A DNA stretch of 64,000 nucleotides from Haemonchus contortus (GCA_000469685.2 LS997564.1:12068091-12132090); one strand, 5' to 3'. Shown: positions 36,201 through 48,900, counted from the stretch's first letter. The notes: generated by a model from the letters alone, not told the origin. Numbers and translations: made by a program.

Positions 36201-38212
36201 CGGTCGGCATATCTTCTAGCGCAACGTCATCTCCTCAGTTTCCGTCGTTATCCAGCTTCGCTCACCAGTGGGACATCAATATATCGGCACTTTTTCCACC
36301 GCACAGCCGAGGAATAAAAGAAAATGGAGCTCCGAGGTGCAGGAGGAATCGCATCGGAAAGATGAGCTGCGAGCTGCCGCTGGTCAACTCAAATCACCTA
36401 CAGCTCAGGATGGACGCATGCACCAAGGAACCGTAAGGTGCAACGAGGGAACACTTGGCCGCGGAGGCGCACGATGCGTGCGTGACATACTGCCGTTGTC
36501 TCCTTCCCCAAAGGCAGCGGGTGCCGATGGTCGCCTAGTGACGCAGGAGCTTGCTCTTAAGTTTTGACTACTATCTTTATGTGTTTATGAAGATTTTGTG
36601 CCCTCAGTTGGTCGGGAAGAGCAGGAGGCTTTAACAGAAGTCATGAATGAACGTACAACAAAGTTGCAGTTCATATAACGCTTTGACCCGCTCTATCTCC
36701 TGGTCAAACCGGGTAGATTAGTACTATACAGGACCAAGAACCCTAATAACATGAGGTCACAGATGCCCTAACAGAGATACATTTAATTTCCTTTCATGTT
36801 TGTTTCTTTTCTAGTAAATTAGCCAGCAAGTTTCACGCACATCGCATTCTCTTTATTCACGGCTTTCACGCGGTAATATATCTCTCGACGATTGTTTATT
36901 ACTCAACAATATGGTACGCACGTTTGTGTACAGTGATATGGTGGGAAACGCAGGTCCGTTGGAGTGAGAAGGAGGGCACCCGTAGCAACATCCCAAGCAG
37001 TGCTCCAGAAAGACGGCAACCACGCGTGGCAGAGCAAAGGTTACCAGCGCAGGCTAGAGCTCATACTCAAATGCACCCCCGTCGCGACACACTCATTGTG
37101 TCTTTCACAGGAATCGCAACCATTCACTCGAAAATTCTAAGGCGTCAGCGATACATTCATTATTAAAAACCTCATCAGACCTACTTGAAAAAAGGTGGTC
37201 GAAACTCCAACTAAAACAGTGCCGAAGAAGGCGGTTGGTAAACCGAGGATGTAGAACCATCCAACCTTACGAGGTCTAAAAAGGCTCCTCTGAACAAAAT
37301 ACGTTTTTACTAAACGAAAAAAAAGCAACTCGCCTTAAGAAGATTAGAACTCGATGAATGTTGAAAAGGGTCAGCAACATGCTTTCAGCAACTTCTATAA
37401 AAAGACAGGTGGGAATCATTACTGATGCGAACCATGATGGCATCACAATAAAAAAGTAGCCGGTCCGCTCTTCGAACTTCAATGTCGTTCTCTGAAAGAA
37501 CATACTATCCATGTTTTCACTTCTACTCGGCAAGATTCGTTATACAGAGTGTAGGTTTTCTGTCTTCAAATTTGGTTGACTTATCAAAATCTCCAGAACC
37601 CCAGTGTTCTATTGTTCGAGTAGAAGAGTGTCAGTAAGATTCGCGGTTGCACGTGAAATATCTCTGGTTGTTCTTATTAAGTCGTTATACTTCTTATCAA
37701 GTGCACGGTTTAGGATAAAAAAGGTTCTCGCGTTTTTCAACTAGCCTGTAGACTTCAACTGTAGACTGCATATGAAGCGCTCAAAAAAAGGCCAAGATAA
37801 GCGCAACAAGGACTCAAATATCGGCTTCATCGACGTCTACGTACAAAGAAGACGAATTTTTACGGTGTTTCACAATGGAGCACGTGTGTTGGAAACTCAA
37901 ACAACTAGACGTGACCCATGACGACAAAAGCCTTTGGCCTTCTGTAGCAAGCTCTTTACCCGACTGCAACGACTGAAACTTTCCAAATGCCTTTTTGATG
38001 ATCGAGCGCACCTCATTCAATATGAGTCGAAGAGCCGATCCAAAAATGTAAACGACGCTTTGAAGAACGAGGAAGTTTAGATAGTTGTTAAGGGAAGTAG
38101 CGTTCAGCCTTATACGCCGTATTATATATCCATGAATGAAAATTGAAAAGGTGCATGATATCACCGTGTTGCTATACTGAAGAACTTCTGTAGCTGTCTC
38201 AGCTGAAGTCAT
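33296..38212 (-). CDS. Seven-transmembrane chemoreceptor, M-type B
   Basis: Six exons, in transcript order: 38212-38012, 37491-37334, 37275-37185, 35411-35256, 34304-34185 and 33466-33296, for 298 aa. It starts MTSAETATEVLQ; exon 2 ends FNIHRVLIFL; exon 4 has HFRLNNYSDAIREAQNKMSK; exon 6 begins VVYVVFLWFSVLIGF and has a longer basic tail (TSRRRDKLR). Donor 2 is GC (GCGAGT) rather than GT. An upstream in-frame ATG at 38266 would add 18 residues, but the paralogues start at MTSAE. Intron 3 carries repeat R4 and intron 4 an R3 copy. The decayed P-type partner faces its 3' end 0.55 kb away. Confidence 0.84.
34780..35045 (+). repeat. Dispersed repeat R3 with B-box-like segment
   Basis: In intron 4 of M-type B, antisense to it. 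GGTATTCGAACTCG near 34980-34995 is, on the other strand, close to a pol III B box (GGTTCGANTCC), so a tRNA-derived SINE is possible. The same locus in M-type D is interrupted by the LINE at 55263. Confidence 0.6.
36040..36560 (+). repeat. GC-rich dispersed repeat R4 (copy 2)
   Basis: The second R4 copy, in intron 3 of M-type B and antisense to that gene. It aligns with 19540-20090 through CCACGTGGCATTGGG, GTGTGCACACAACA and CTCCTTCCCC blocks, with clear divergence. No open frame is shared between copies. Confidence 0.6.
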
Positions 38213-39119
38213 TGCACTGAAAGGAATAAAATTTAGCTTCTCTGGATTACTTTGTAGCAAAAACATTGTAAATGGAATACCGGAGAGAAAGGTAATATCT
38301 TAAATTGTGCCAGCACTAATCAAAGTTAACGATCGCATCACAGCGGGCACGCATATATATGTATGTTGTCGAGCCTAACAATTTAGAACCTTCTCATTTT
38401 AATGAATGTTTTTCAAAAGCAGCTGTTTTGACGTTTGTAAAGCTATACTTTCACATCACATTTCACTTTACAGTATGGCCGTAAACAGCAAATCTTTGTA
38501 TGGGAATACTTGAAAACATGTTTTACTAGAAAGAAGAACACCTGCTAGTTGATTCTGATTCATTATCCTGGAAACTTGAACTAGGAAAAGAAAAAACTTT
38601 GTAGGTCATAAAGTCCGACAGTTCATTAAGTTTTCAACACTACCTACATTACTTGTATTGTACTCTTACAACCCTTTGCACTGCTCTAGAAGCTTGGAGG
38701 TTTCACTTCTGTCGTGTCCATACCTTACAGATTTCATTGATACTTCCGCATTGACAGACCGCCAACGAGATGGTCAGACTTCTTCACGAAAGCTATGAAC
38801 GAAAGGAATGTTGATCATCGTGTCCCTGGAGCGATTCATTGGACCACTCTGGTTCCGGCTAACAGGGACGTGGAGACGTTACTGGCGCCCGCTCGAGGAA
38901 ATCGACGATCAACGGAACGACAGGTGATACAGGTGATACTTCCGCATTAATGAAACTTGTAAGCTTCAAATAATGAAAAGAACCACCAAATAAACAGAAA
39001 AGGGTGAAGTTTGGAAATAATTAGTCAAAGTAATGGGCTGATATCCATTACCACTACTCCTTTACTAGGCAGAAGTGTTGTTGTTGCAAGTGGAGCACTG
39101 TCGTAGACACATAGTCGAA

Positions 39120-39315
39120 CGATCGAATATGGGTTCGATACAAGCTCGTGTCAAACGACACTTCTATTCTTACGCGACAGGTTGGTTGTCAACAGACTCA
39201 TCTGGGAGAAGCATCGCCGCCGCAAGTCCCTGTATAGGCCACAAGCGTTTTAAAACACCGCGAAATCTAAATCGAAAGAGATAAAGATCGAAACCCGAAT
39301 GGAAGTCGAATGCAG
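39120..39315 (-). repeat. Dispersed repeat R3 (diverged)
   Basis: Inverted R3 upstream of M-type B. It occupies the position matching 50060-50235 upstream of M-type C, so it was probably copied with the block. Confidence 0.45.
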
Positions 39316-40514
39316 TGTGCATTTCAGAGACTGAATTGATCAGCGCCCAAGAGGTCCGACTCTACAGTATATTACATCACGATTTTCAGAGATAGTTCGT
39401 ATGTGACTACCACATCCTCAAAACTTACACTGATTTCTGTTAAAGTAAGTGGTCTCAGCTCAAGCTTCCTTCAGAGCAGTTTCTTGCTCGATTCTCTCAA
39501 ATCTTTTGTTTCTGACATCTGAAGCTTAAACACTGGGCTCACGAACACCAAAAATGAAAGGGCCAGTTTAGGGGCAACGCAGGCATAGAAGTTCGTTGGA
39601 ATATAAAGAAGCGCTCGGCTTATCCACCGGCTTCTCAGAGTAGGCTGTGGCTTTATTCTTCTATCACTTTTTCTGCTTCCGCCTTTGTCGAGCTTTCAAC
39701 TTTTCAAATCGGTTGAGCACTTGACAAGACCGGTGCTTAGCTTTAAGGCTCATTGTTATGAATCGAGAATTGAACTCCGCTTCATAACTGCTGCATAAGG
39801 ATACTCCCGGTCAAACGGCAGAATAAAGTAATCCCAGTGGTGCGGACCGGTTTTAGGACATTTCTGAGTGCACTAAATGTTATCTATTCAATCATATCAC
39901 TGATTCGTCTTCGGACAACCGAACTGAACAGCTCCATACATGTGAAGAACTGAATAGCTCTAATCAATAGCAGTTTAGGACTAGCAAATCGCTTGGATAG
40001 AACTGAGCTTGCTTCATTTGCAAACAAGAATACAAGGAAGATGACTACGACAATTCATGATCAGGTCCTCTCCAGAGGAACGAATTTGAGATGAGCGAAT
40101 AAAACAGAGAAGAGTTGGACGGAAATCTTCGCTAGGTATTTCATGGTTCACCCCACATGATTGCCTAATGTTTTACTCTATTCCTAATCTGTTCTTAACA
40201 TTATGCTATACTTTTAATTATACCTACCATGGATATTTGTCATTTTCATCGATTCATACGAAGATCCCTCGCGATAAACTAACGAAGGCTGTTGTCGTAC
40301 TGCTCGGTCGATTTCAAGGGCACTGGCTCGGAGCGCGCCGAGGCCCCTCAAGAAGGTACCGTAAGCTAGCCAGAGGACGCAACGTGGCAGTGGTTCGCCA
40401 TCGAATCCAGGGTTTCTATCACTCGACCTTCGTTCACCGTCGCCTACCATCACGCCAGTTGCTTGGTAACTAACCAACCTTCCGAACACTGCTCAGCTTA
40501 CTCCACTGCATCTC

Positions 40515-40651
40515 ACTCCACTGCATCTTTTGTTTTGTTCTATTTTGCTGCGCACGTTGTCGTTTTATTGTGCGCCTTTGTCCCCCTTGGTTTTATATGT
40601 GTTTTGGCTGCTTACTTCACACGCTCTCAATAAATGAATAAATAAATAAAT
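40515..40651 (+). mobile_element. Truncated LINE/SINE 3' end with (AAAT)n tail
   Basis: About 137 bp present here and missing at the equivalent place in block 4 (near 51200). It ends in CTCAATAAATGAATAAATAA. A short ATCTCA flank may be the target duplication. It is 5'-truncated and non-coding. Confidence 0.6.
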
Positions 40652-40877
40652 CTCAAGCGCTTCTATTCGATTAACTATATCGTCACAGTCAGCTTACTCT
40701 GCGCTAGGCACAGAGAATTCTAGTCGCAGTTACCGTTAATAGGGATGGATGCCAAAGTGCCTAATTGTAAGGAGTTTGTCGGACTCCCGGGTGACCTCGG
40801 ATGAGCTTGGGTAGGGATCTGCCCCCTTGTGGGTTAGATGTTGTGTTTGCGTTTGTGTATGTTTGCTCGTCATAGTA

Positions 40878-41278
40878 CCCTAAAATTCCATAGATAAGAG
40901 CGGGTGAACCTACCGGTGGAAAATGAATTGGAAAAATTCGAAATTGAATGCATTCACCCCTCTAACTTGATGGATGGATAAATTAAACTTCGAAGAAGAA
41001 GTTAAGAAGAAGCTCCGCCCCTCAACTCTAAACCCCGCCCACTTAATAAACAATTCATATAGAAAAACAGCGATCCGTTAAAATCGCTACTTTTCTATAT
41101 GAATTGTTTATTAAATGGGCGGGGTTTAGAAATGAGGAGCAGAGCTTCTTTTTAACTTCTTCTTCAAAGTTTAATTTATCCATCCATCAAGTTAGAGGGG
41201 TGAATGCATTCAATTTCGAATTTTTCCAATTCATTTTCCACCGGTAGGTTCACCCACTCTTATCTATGGAATTTTGGG
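40878..41278. mobile_element. 401-bp foldback MITE
   Basis: Two arms of about 195 bp are near-perfect inverted copies meeting at GCGATCCGTTAAAATCGC. The ends are CCCTAAAATTCCATAGATAA and its complement, flanked by TA on both sides (40876-40877 and 41279-41280). There is no ORF. A TA target suggests mobilisation by a Tc1/mariner-type transposase (inference). Confidence 0.85.
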
Positions 41279-42267
41279 TAAATTATTTTACAACCAGTGA
41301 GCTACGCACGCTCATGCGTGCACCTAATGTCCACAACCGCTCATCTACGATCTTACTCGAGAAGAGCAGTAAAACATTTTCATGTTCCGTATAAACGACA
41401 CTGCTTCACGTGAGATCCCCGTGAGTTTCATTTCTGGAAATCGCGCATTAGAGTTAAAGGCACCGTTCACGAAAAAATGGTTTCGGAGATTTGCACATGG
41501 TTTGAATTCGACGCCCCCTCCGATACCACTTAAGCAGGAATGAGGCCGGAAAACGGTCTGGATATGGCACAATAAGGGCAGTAACAGTGGGGGACGGGAG
41601 GCCTCCGCCCCTCGCTAGATTGACTACGAGTTCTAATTGTCCTTCACCGTCTTCACCTTCACTGGTCGACCGCCTTGTACTGAGACGGGGGACGAAACTT
41701 ACGTGCATCCGAGGATGCGCGCGGCGAAGATTGTGGCGATTCGGACAACTTTAACGCCTATCATTGGCACCCAAATTTGAAGTCGAGTAGATTAGTACGG
41801 TCAGTTGACCCTACTAAACTACTTTACTTCAAGTTTGTGCCCCAATAATAGGCGCCAGAGTCGGTCGGATTGCCACGAACTTCGCCGCGCGCCTCCTTGG
41901 ACGCACGCATGTACCCATACCCTACTGGGACTACTATCAGGCTGTTTTTCTAGTATTCGACTATATTCTACGCTTTTCTGTTCTAATTAATTTTTCTCAG
42001 CCGTCGTCAAAAGGTCGAAATTGATACTGCACGATAAATCAAATTAATAGCGGTAGGAGAATTAGTTTTAATGAATAAGCCAAAATCAGCTATTTGGTGT
42101 GTTGTGTGTAACAGAAGACACTGCGTCGCGTTTGTCTCGCCCGAGAAATTCCTTATCGCTGTTTTTTCGCCGTGTAGCTCGTCCGACCCCCTTTTCCCTT
42201 GTTTTTTGTAGCTCTCTATTTTTTTATATTCATCTTTTTTCGCGTTTTCTCTTTTACCATTGCACTA

Positions 42268-43847
42268 CAGTGCGCGTCAATTGCATATGCCATCCCCTAT
42301 TTTTTCTTTTATCTGAGTTGTTAGGCAACATTGCGAGCTGAAATGTTGACCAACACTTACTGAGTGAACAACAGTCTCAACAAAGCCTAAACATATTTGA
42401 ACGCCGGGGTAGCGCCCTTTTTTTGGTGATCAAGTGAAAATTAGCCGCGTCAATTGTTTATGCCATGCCGACATTGCTACGAAATATCTTAAGTCCACGC
42501 AGCCCTATAGCCTTCTGTCCAAAACTGTCCTGTCCGCAATCCAAAGCAGTCCACCATGCCTAAGGGTCGTCGTCTATCTTCAACAGAACAAAGCCAAATT
42601 CTATCGCTTCGTCAAGCAGACCATAGCAACAAGGCCATCGCGGAACAACTCGGCCGATCCAGACGATGCATCGACGGTTTCGTGAAGAATTCTGCGGCAT
42701 ACGATCAAGCACACGGAGGAGGACGTCCACTGAAATTGACACGAGCCGACCACAGACTGATCGCTGGATTGGCTTCCAATTCAACCATGAGTGCCAATCA
42801 GATCCGTGCACGACTTTCACTAAATGTGTCGACTTCCACTGTATTGCGAGCTACTCGTCGTCGAATATTCTTGAGGAGGGAGAGGATGAAGCTAGCTCCC
42901 CTGACCAGGAGCCATCGCGTAGCCCGACTCGAGTTTGCAAGAGAAATTTTTTTTCAAGAAACTGGAGAAAGGTGAGGGTTCGACTCATTTTAGAAAGTGC
43001 ATTGCTAGGCTCCTACATGGTTTAGGTGATTTTTTCCGATGAAAAGAAATTCAATCTGGATGGTCCTAACGGGCATGTTTATTACTGGAGGGATCTACGA
43101 AAGGAGCCTAGGATTTTTGCGAAATGTGTATTAGGCGGAGGAACTGTTATGGTATCGGCGGCCTTCTCTTCCTATGGAACGCTGGATATGGAGTTCATCT
43201 CCACGCACATGAATTCGCAAGAGCATCAAGATATTTTTCAGCGCAGTTTGCTTCCTTACCTCCACGATCATAGGCGGAAAAGACTCGTTTTCCAACAGGA
43301 TAACGCTCCTGCACACATGTCGCGTTCAACTTTGGGGTGGCTAGGGGATCACCATGTGGATGTACTGGATTGGCCTCCATGCTCCCCGGACCTAAACCCC
43401 ATAGAGAATCTCTGGGGTATCTTGGTGCGCAGGGTCTTTGCCGGGGGGTCCAGTATGACAGTGTTTCTTCGCTGAGAGCAGCCATTCTAAGTTCATGGAA
43501 CTCAATTCCAGAAAATGTAATTCAAAATCTCGTTGACAGTATGCCAAATAGAATTCTCGAAGTTATTCGTGAAGTAGGTGTTCTAACTAAGTATTAATGT
43601 TTTACCAATTGTGCTTTTTTCTGTTTTTTTTTAATTATGCGTTGAAGTATGGCATATAGTTTTGACGCGGCATATTTATTAAAAGGAACTGTAAAAATGA
43701 AGCTGTTTTTTTGAACGGGTTTATATCTCGTATATGTGAGTCTCTGACACAGTCCACTGTAGTGCAGTATGTCACATGTGACAGAAGTGGGTAGGAACCG
43801 AGATAACAGGAAAATGTGGGAGTGGCATATGCAATTGACGCGCACTG
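42268..43847 (+). mobile_element. Tc3-like Tc1/mariner transposon, 1,580 bp
   Basis: The ends are CAGTGCGCGTCAATTGCATA and its inverted copy, each next to TA (42266-42267 and 43848-43849). A second, internal pair of related sites (CGCGTCAATTGTTTATGCCA near 42448, and its inverted counterpart near 43648-43668) gives bipartite termini, as in Tc3. The transposase gene fills most of the interior. It lies inside the GGCACAG-type element, so it arrived later. End identity is high, suggesting a fairly recent insertion. Confidence 0.92.
42556..43597 (+). pseudogene. Tc3-like DD34E transposase, two frameshifts
   Basis: It starts MPKGRRLSSTEQSQILSL with a helix-turn-helix (about residues 8-45) and a GGGRPLKL minor-groove motif, then a second HTH. 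The catalytic core has FSDEKKF (first Asp, after 43026), QQDNAPAH (second Asp, about 43297) and WPPCSPDLNPIEN (Glu); Asp to Glu spacing is 34 residues. A 54-nt intron (42972-43025, GTGAGG...TTTAG) joins NWRK to VIFSDE. One base is missing near the T run at about 42948-42956 and another near the G run at about 43444-43449. Both shifts are in homopolymers, so assembly error should be considered. The C-terminal part continues to the stop at 43597. Confidence 0.88.
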
Positions 43848-43984
43848 TATTGTAGGCCGTATTTAACATTTTTTGTCGAATTTCGCCAAAAACCGGATAC
43901 CCCAAAATTATCGTGAAATGTGTCTTTGAGCACTAAGAAGCAAAATATCCTTTCGAGAACGTAGCTGTCATTACATTTATATTG

Positions 43985-44165
43985 AATGTCGTTTTAGTTT
44001 CATTGTAAGAAAATGCGATCGGGGCGGAGGTGCAGAAAAGCACTGACTTGTACATCGGCCGGCCACCGCAAGTCATTGCATGGGCCACATAAGCATTCAA
44101 TACGCCACTACGATTCTGAATGGAAGTCGAATGCGCGGGATCCTTCTGTCGGGATTGATTAACGC
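43985..44165 (-). repeat. Dispersed repeat R3 (inverted copy)
   Basis: Reverse complement of the R3 consensus (TGACTTGCGGTGGCCGGCCG, GTACAAGTCAGTGCTT). It follows directly after the GGCACAG-type element. Confidence 0.55.
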
Positions 44166-44802
44166 CCAAAAACCTTATTCAGTTGTGTGCCTGATACCAA
44201 AAAATGCCCAGGGAAACGTTTCCTACACTACATTCTCTCTTCTCTAAAAATTGGTTAGCGTGTGATCCACTTCCCCACCGCGCTCACATGATCTCCACGC
44301 TCTTGACCGTGCCTACGTGACTTTTGCGAGGACACACAAACGGGCATACAAACAGACACGCAAAGTTAGCTCTTCATATACATAGAAGATTCTCTTCCTT
44401 CCTTTTACCTTTCATCGTTGTAGATAGTAAACCTGGGACTTTATTAGTGTATTAGGCGCTATTTGTGTCAGTTCGAGAATTTCATGAAGATCGCCTTCGT
44501 GTAAGATGTAAGCACAAGGCTATGTCAGCATTGCAGGTCTCTTTGTGACGCTTCGTATGGAATATGTCATCTTAGTGCTACCTCCGATGCAGTAGCACAC
44601 GTGGGAAACGGCCACTGTCATCTAGCGTCTGTCAATAGAGATTTTGGTGTTATCCCCTGATCAGAAATAACCAGATTGAAGTTAGCAGGTTGTCCATATC
44701 TCTCTGGCTTTCACCTCAGTTACTAGCTAGAAACACTCGAACCGTAGCTCAAGGAATGTTTATGGAGTATAAGCATTAACATCAGTAACGACCGGTATTC
44801 AA

Positions 44803-45338
44803 AGCGTTATTCATGATGTGTTGGTGCTTTCCTTATTGCTACTGGTGCCTGCCACGACCTACTGCTTCTACTCGCAACTTCAACAAATGGAGGTTGGAAA
44901 AGAGTCAACCTTTCTCTCTGTTCTATGTGATGCCGAGTTCGTAATGGGCTAGCTACAGTATCTACCCAAGTTTGATATCGCATATAGGCTGACTTTCGGA
45001 AATTTGTGAAGAACAAACGATTCATATCCTTGAAATTTCTTACGACCCCTCAAAACTTTTAACACTTTAACGTCTCCTTTTTCAATGAAAAAAGAGGCCT
45101 CAATGTCTATTAATAATAATCAATATCTTTGCTCTCCATCCCCAATGACCATTTTCTGGAAAGATACAAAGAAGAGAGCTGAAGAATGGAAAGCTCTTTT
45201 CAGTTAGTTGTGCTGCTATTTCGATGGTGCTCAGTGGTAATTGGTACACTAACATTATGGAGCATTTTTGGGTTTCTCCAACAGAAAGGGAACCGCTCAT
45301 GGAACGATCGTTGTAGCACGACCTTTGAATCGAAATGA
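44803..45338 (+). pseudogene. P-type receptor remnant (exons 5-6), block 3
   Basis: Exon 5 (about 44803-44932) keeps the IHDVLVLSLLLLVP-like start but has lost its AG acceptor (TTCAAAG) and contains shifts. Exon 6 starts after TTTCAG at 45204 and is open for 44 codons (LVVLLFRWCSVVIGTLTLWS) to a TGA at 45336, shorter than intact genes because of a late shift. Intron 4-like DNA lies upstream (about 44400-44800). Exons 1-4 are absent. Confidence 0.8.
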
Positions 45339-45702
45339 AATATCATAGTTGAACATTTTTACGCTCCTCCTTCAGACCATTGTCAATTACCTGCTCAAAT
45401 TTCTACTAAATTCAAATTCAGTTTATAGCAGTTTTGGGTACTTCATTTCCTATTCCAATGAGGTGGTTTCAGTCGTGCGACCTGAGCGCTTTAGTAGAAT
45501 GGATCCAGATTTGTGTCAGTTTGAGCTTGTCCTTACTCTTGGCTCAAATTTGAAGAGACCGGACCCAACTTGGAAGCGGTTTTCGAGGCTATAATAAAAA
45601 GAGCGAAAAGGAGCATCGTAAAGTATCAAAGTTTAGTGAGATCATGCAAGACAACAATGCAACAGCAAATAGATAAATATAAATATATAAATATATATAT
45701 AT

Positions 45703-45750
45703 AGAACTATGTATTACTATCTATATAAATAGATAGTAATACATAGTTCT
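45703..45750. repeat. 48-bp AT-rich palindrome
   Basis: AGAACTATGTATTACTATCT and its complement form 22-bp arms around a 4-bp loop. The matching spacer in the other blocks has only one copy of the AGTAATACATAG sequence, so this is a local inverted duplication. Confidence 0.85.
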
Positions 45751-45970
45751 GCCTTACAAAGTCATAGCATGCATTTCTGCGTATAACGAGTTATACATTT
45801 AAGCAGCAGATGAGAAATTCTAGGTCAGTGTCAACGATCGTCCCAGATGTTCTGAAAAACCGCAGATCCTCAATGGACAATTCACTGATCTACTGTTTTC
45901 CTTGCCTCATAGACGGACCTCGTATCAGTGGTCGGTCGGGCACGACTGCGTTCGTTTGTCTTTTATGTTT

Positions 45971-48900
45971 TTACATCTCAACGTTTTCCTTCGTCTTCAC
46001 AATTGTCATCTCATTTGAAACCCTGCTGTTTCGGTGGCTTTGTTTTATTGTGAGAAGACCAGATATCGACCATCTAATTATAAAACCGATAAGCACAGGA
46101 AACCATATGGATGCCGCATAGACTACCTGCAAGTAGTGTATTGAATATTTGACGTGAATCTATCGAAAACGAAATCCAACAACATCCTCAATAAGTGTGT
46201 ATCAGAAATTAACATAATCATGAAGGTTCGTGAATCTATTACTCTGTAAAATGAAGGGAATCGCAGCGTTAACCATATTAGATCCTCTGCGACAATCTTC
46301 TTTGTGGAATATGAAATTAGAAGTTTTCGTGCTTGGTGCACGTCAATCACCCCATTGATCAGGTCACTCAGAGGAGCCCGTTTTCCATCCCATGAGGCAG
46401 TGATATCAAACTGATATGAAACATATTCCTTCAAAACTGAGGGTCACTACTCCTAGTTTCTTCGATCTCTCGCCTCCCATGGAGCGGTTACCGTAATCTT
46501 GAAGATTCTGATCCAATGGATTTCCAACTAACAAAGCACAAAGGGAAGAAAAACTCTCATCACGCATGAGTTCAAAAAAATCCATAACTGACCACCATGT
46601 ATATCCCAACGACTTCATTCATGGTGTTGTCGGTGAAGTGAAATAATGAAGCTATGGGATATAGAAGTGGTCCAATACCCGTCATTGCTAATGCGATAGT
46701 TTGTACAAAAATCTGAAATGCTCATTCTCAGTGTTGGTTCACAATGAATCGATAAACTGCATGGGGTTTTAACTCTGGGCACATCGGTGTCGAGACCGAC
46801 CTCTCAAAATCTTATAGTTACTCGCTTACTTTTAGGATTTCTCTTTGTCCTATTCTTCATAATTTCACGCATAGAAGAATTCATTTGCTCAGGAGCCTCC
46901 AATACCGCCGCGGCCACTTTTGAGAAAGCAGGCTTAGTTGGGATTAGAAAAGAATGCTAGAACTGTAATATGTAGCCGTAAAGCAATGTAATCCCAACCT
47001 TATCTACGTAGGGGAAGGCATGATTTATCCTAAGAGTCCCTTTTCCTTTTTAGCGTAAGAAACGGCCGGGTTTAGAGGGCTCCTCGTCATCCTTTGTGGT
47101 CCCACCCCCTCTTTTCGAATTCCAGTCGGTATTGCAGTGACATATTGATGCCCATCTAGCCTATATAATGACTTGCGGTGGCCAGCTGATGTACAAGTGA
47201 ATGTTTTCATCCTCCCACACTAGTGTGGTACCATCTAAATGCACAGTTCACGATAAAAATGTCTCCTTAGATTTATTCTCAGAATTACCCAGTGGTCCTC
47301 AAGAGTAGCAAAAAGAACGCTGTCACGCCCAAAACCTCAGGAGCTAGGGCAACCGGACCAACCGGGTGCCACGCCCATCGACCGATGAAGTGTCGGGAGC
47401 TGTAGAGGCGGTACAGGTTACAACAATTGCACCAGCACCCACTCGTCCAACATACGATATCCGAGTGGTGAGGGAATGCTTTGCTTCTATTCTGTTATTC
47501 TTTGCTTTGTTTTTGCAGCTGCAGTCATTTTCTGCATGCTTAGCTTCAGCAGAAAAGCAGAATGACATTAGTGCAGAGTAATAATAAAATAATATGAATT
47601 TCGACTTTTTAGCGAAAATATAGTAAGTTGGACGGACTTGCACACAGTGCAGGGAGTCACGCCTTTTTTCTGTTTCAAACTCATCCAATATTCGATTTCA
47701 CTACCTTTTTACCCTTTGTCTTTCTTCGATTACGCCGCGCTCTTTTCGCCTTTTTTGCACTATTCTGGACGATCACTTTCATTATCCCTCAAAATCCAGA
47801 TACACAAAATTATCTTGAGCTGTGCCTTTCAATATCTTGTGCCGAAAAGTGTCATAAGGCTAGACTTTTTTAGCCAGGTAGTATTCAGTGATGGCTTCGT
47901 GAAGGTTTTTTTCAGTGACTGAGTGAATCGAATAATTATGGAATTTCTTGACAAAGTCGACCTATTCCAACAGACCTGTATCAGTAAGCCCTTTGACATT
48001 TTGTTTTGTGCCCGTCGAATCACATCGGAGTAGAAGTTGACTCGGAAGTGACGACGTAGAATGAAGTAACATATGAACACTATTGTCAGGATAACAAGAT
48101 AGTAGGCGAAGGAGCAATAGTAGGATATAACCTGTGAAATAGAATATTGGAGTTGCTGTTTTCTTGAGGTTTTTCCTAGAAAAACAAAACTACAGAAAAG
48201 CAGTCCCACAAGAGCAGAAATAGCGCTGTCAAACATGGTCGGAGATCAGTTGTGAACGAGATCATCTAATCACCTCTCACACATGATTCCAAGGAGAACC
48301 ACTTAACTATGCTTTTAATTTAGAGCTTGCAGCTCCAAACTTACATCAAAAAACGAGCTTGAAACCCCAACTAAAATTGTGCCGAAGAAGGCGATTGGCA
48401 GACCGACCATGTAGAACAATCTAATCTTGCCAGGCCTAAAAAGGCTCTTCTGAGCGACATACTTTCTCCTTCGACGAAAAAAAAAATAATAACTTGCTTT
48501 AGGAAGAGTAAAACTCGATGAATGTTGAATAGGGTCAGCAACATGCTTTCACCGGTCTCCACAAAAACACAAGCCGGACTCATCACTAATGCTATCCACG
48601 ATGGCAGCACAATAAAAGGATAGCCGGTCCGGTACTCTAAGTTCAATGTCGTTCTCTGAAAAAAAAATATCGAAAATGCTTTCCAACTTTTCACTCCGTC
48701 GTCGGTCTTTCGTTATAGAGTGTGAAAGTTTCCTGTCTCTAGAGGTAGGTTGGGTTATCAAAACAGCCTAAGGTTTCTTTTCAATCGGGTTCTTAAGAAG
48801 CCTAGTGTAACTTCCTCCAGGTGGAAGGTGTGCCAGCAAGATTCGTGTCTGTCAGTGAGACTTGTTCTAGACAGTTCACATTAAATCCTTATAATTCTCA

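Larger units (their letters stand above)
31447..40725. repeat. Tandem receptor block 2
   Basis: The marker CAGTTACCGTTGATAGGGAT at 31447 recurs at 40726, 51280 and (diverged) 63680. Each interval has the same order: a P-type remnant, an M-type gene and its upstream DNA. This block is 9.3 kb and holds M-type B. Confidence 0.8.
41455..43927. mobile_element. GGCACAG-type element carrying a nested Tc3-like transposon
   Basis: TAAAGGCACCGTTCACGA at 41455 and TCGTGAAATGTGTCTTTG near 43911-43928 are degraded ends of the family seen at 16373-16946. Without the 1,580-bp transposon inside it, the element would be about 890 bp. Its own interior has no recognisable gene. Confidence 0.6.

Noticed and set aside
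36000..36567. Overlapping 100-145-codon frames
   Set aside because: They lie in repeat R4; the other copy has no matching frame, so they are not genes.
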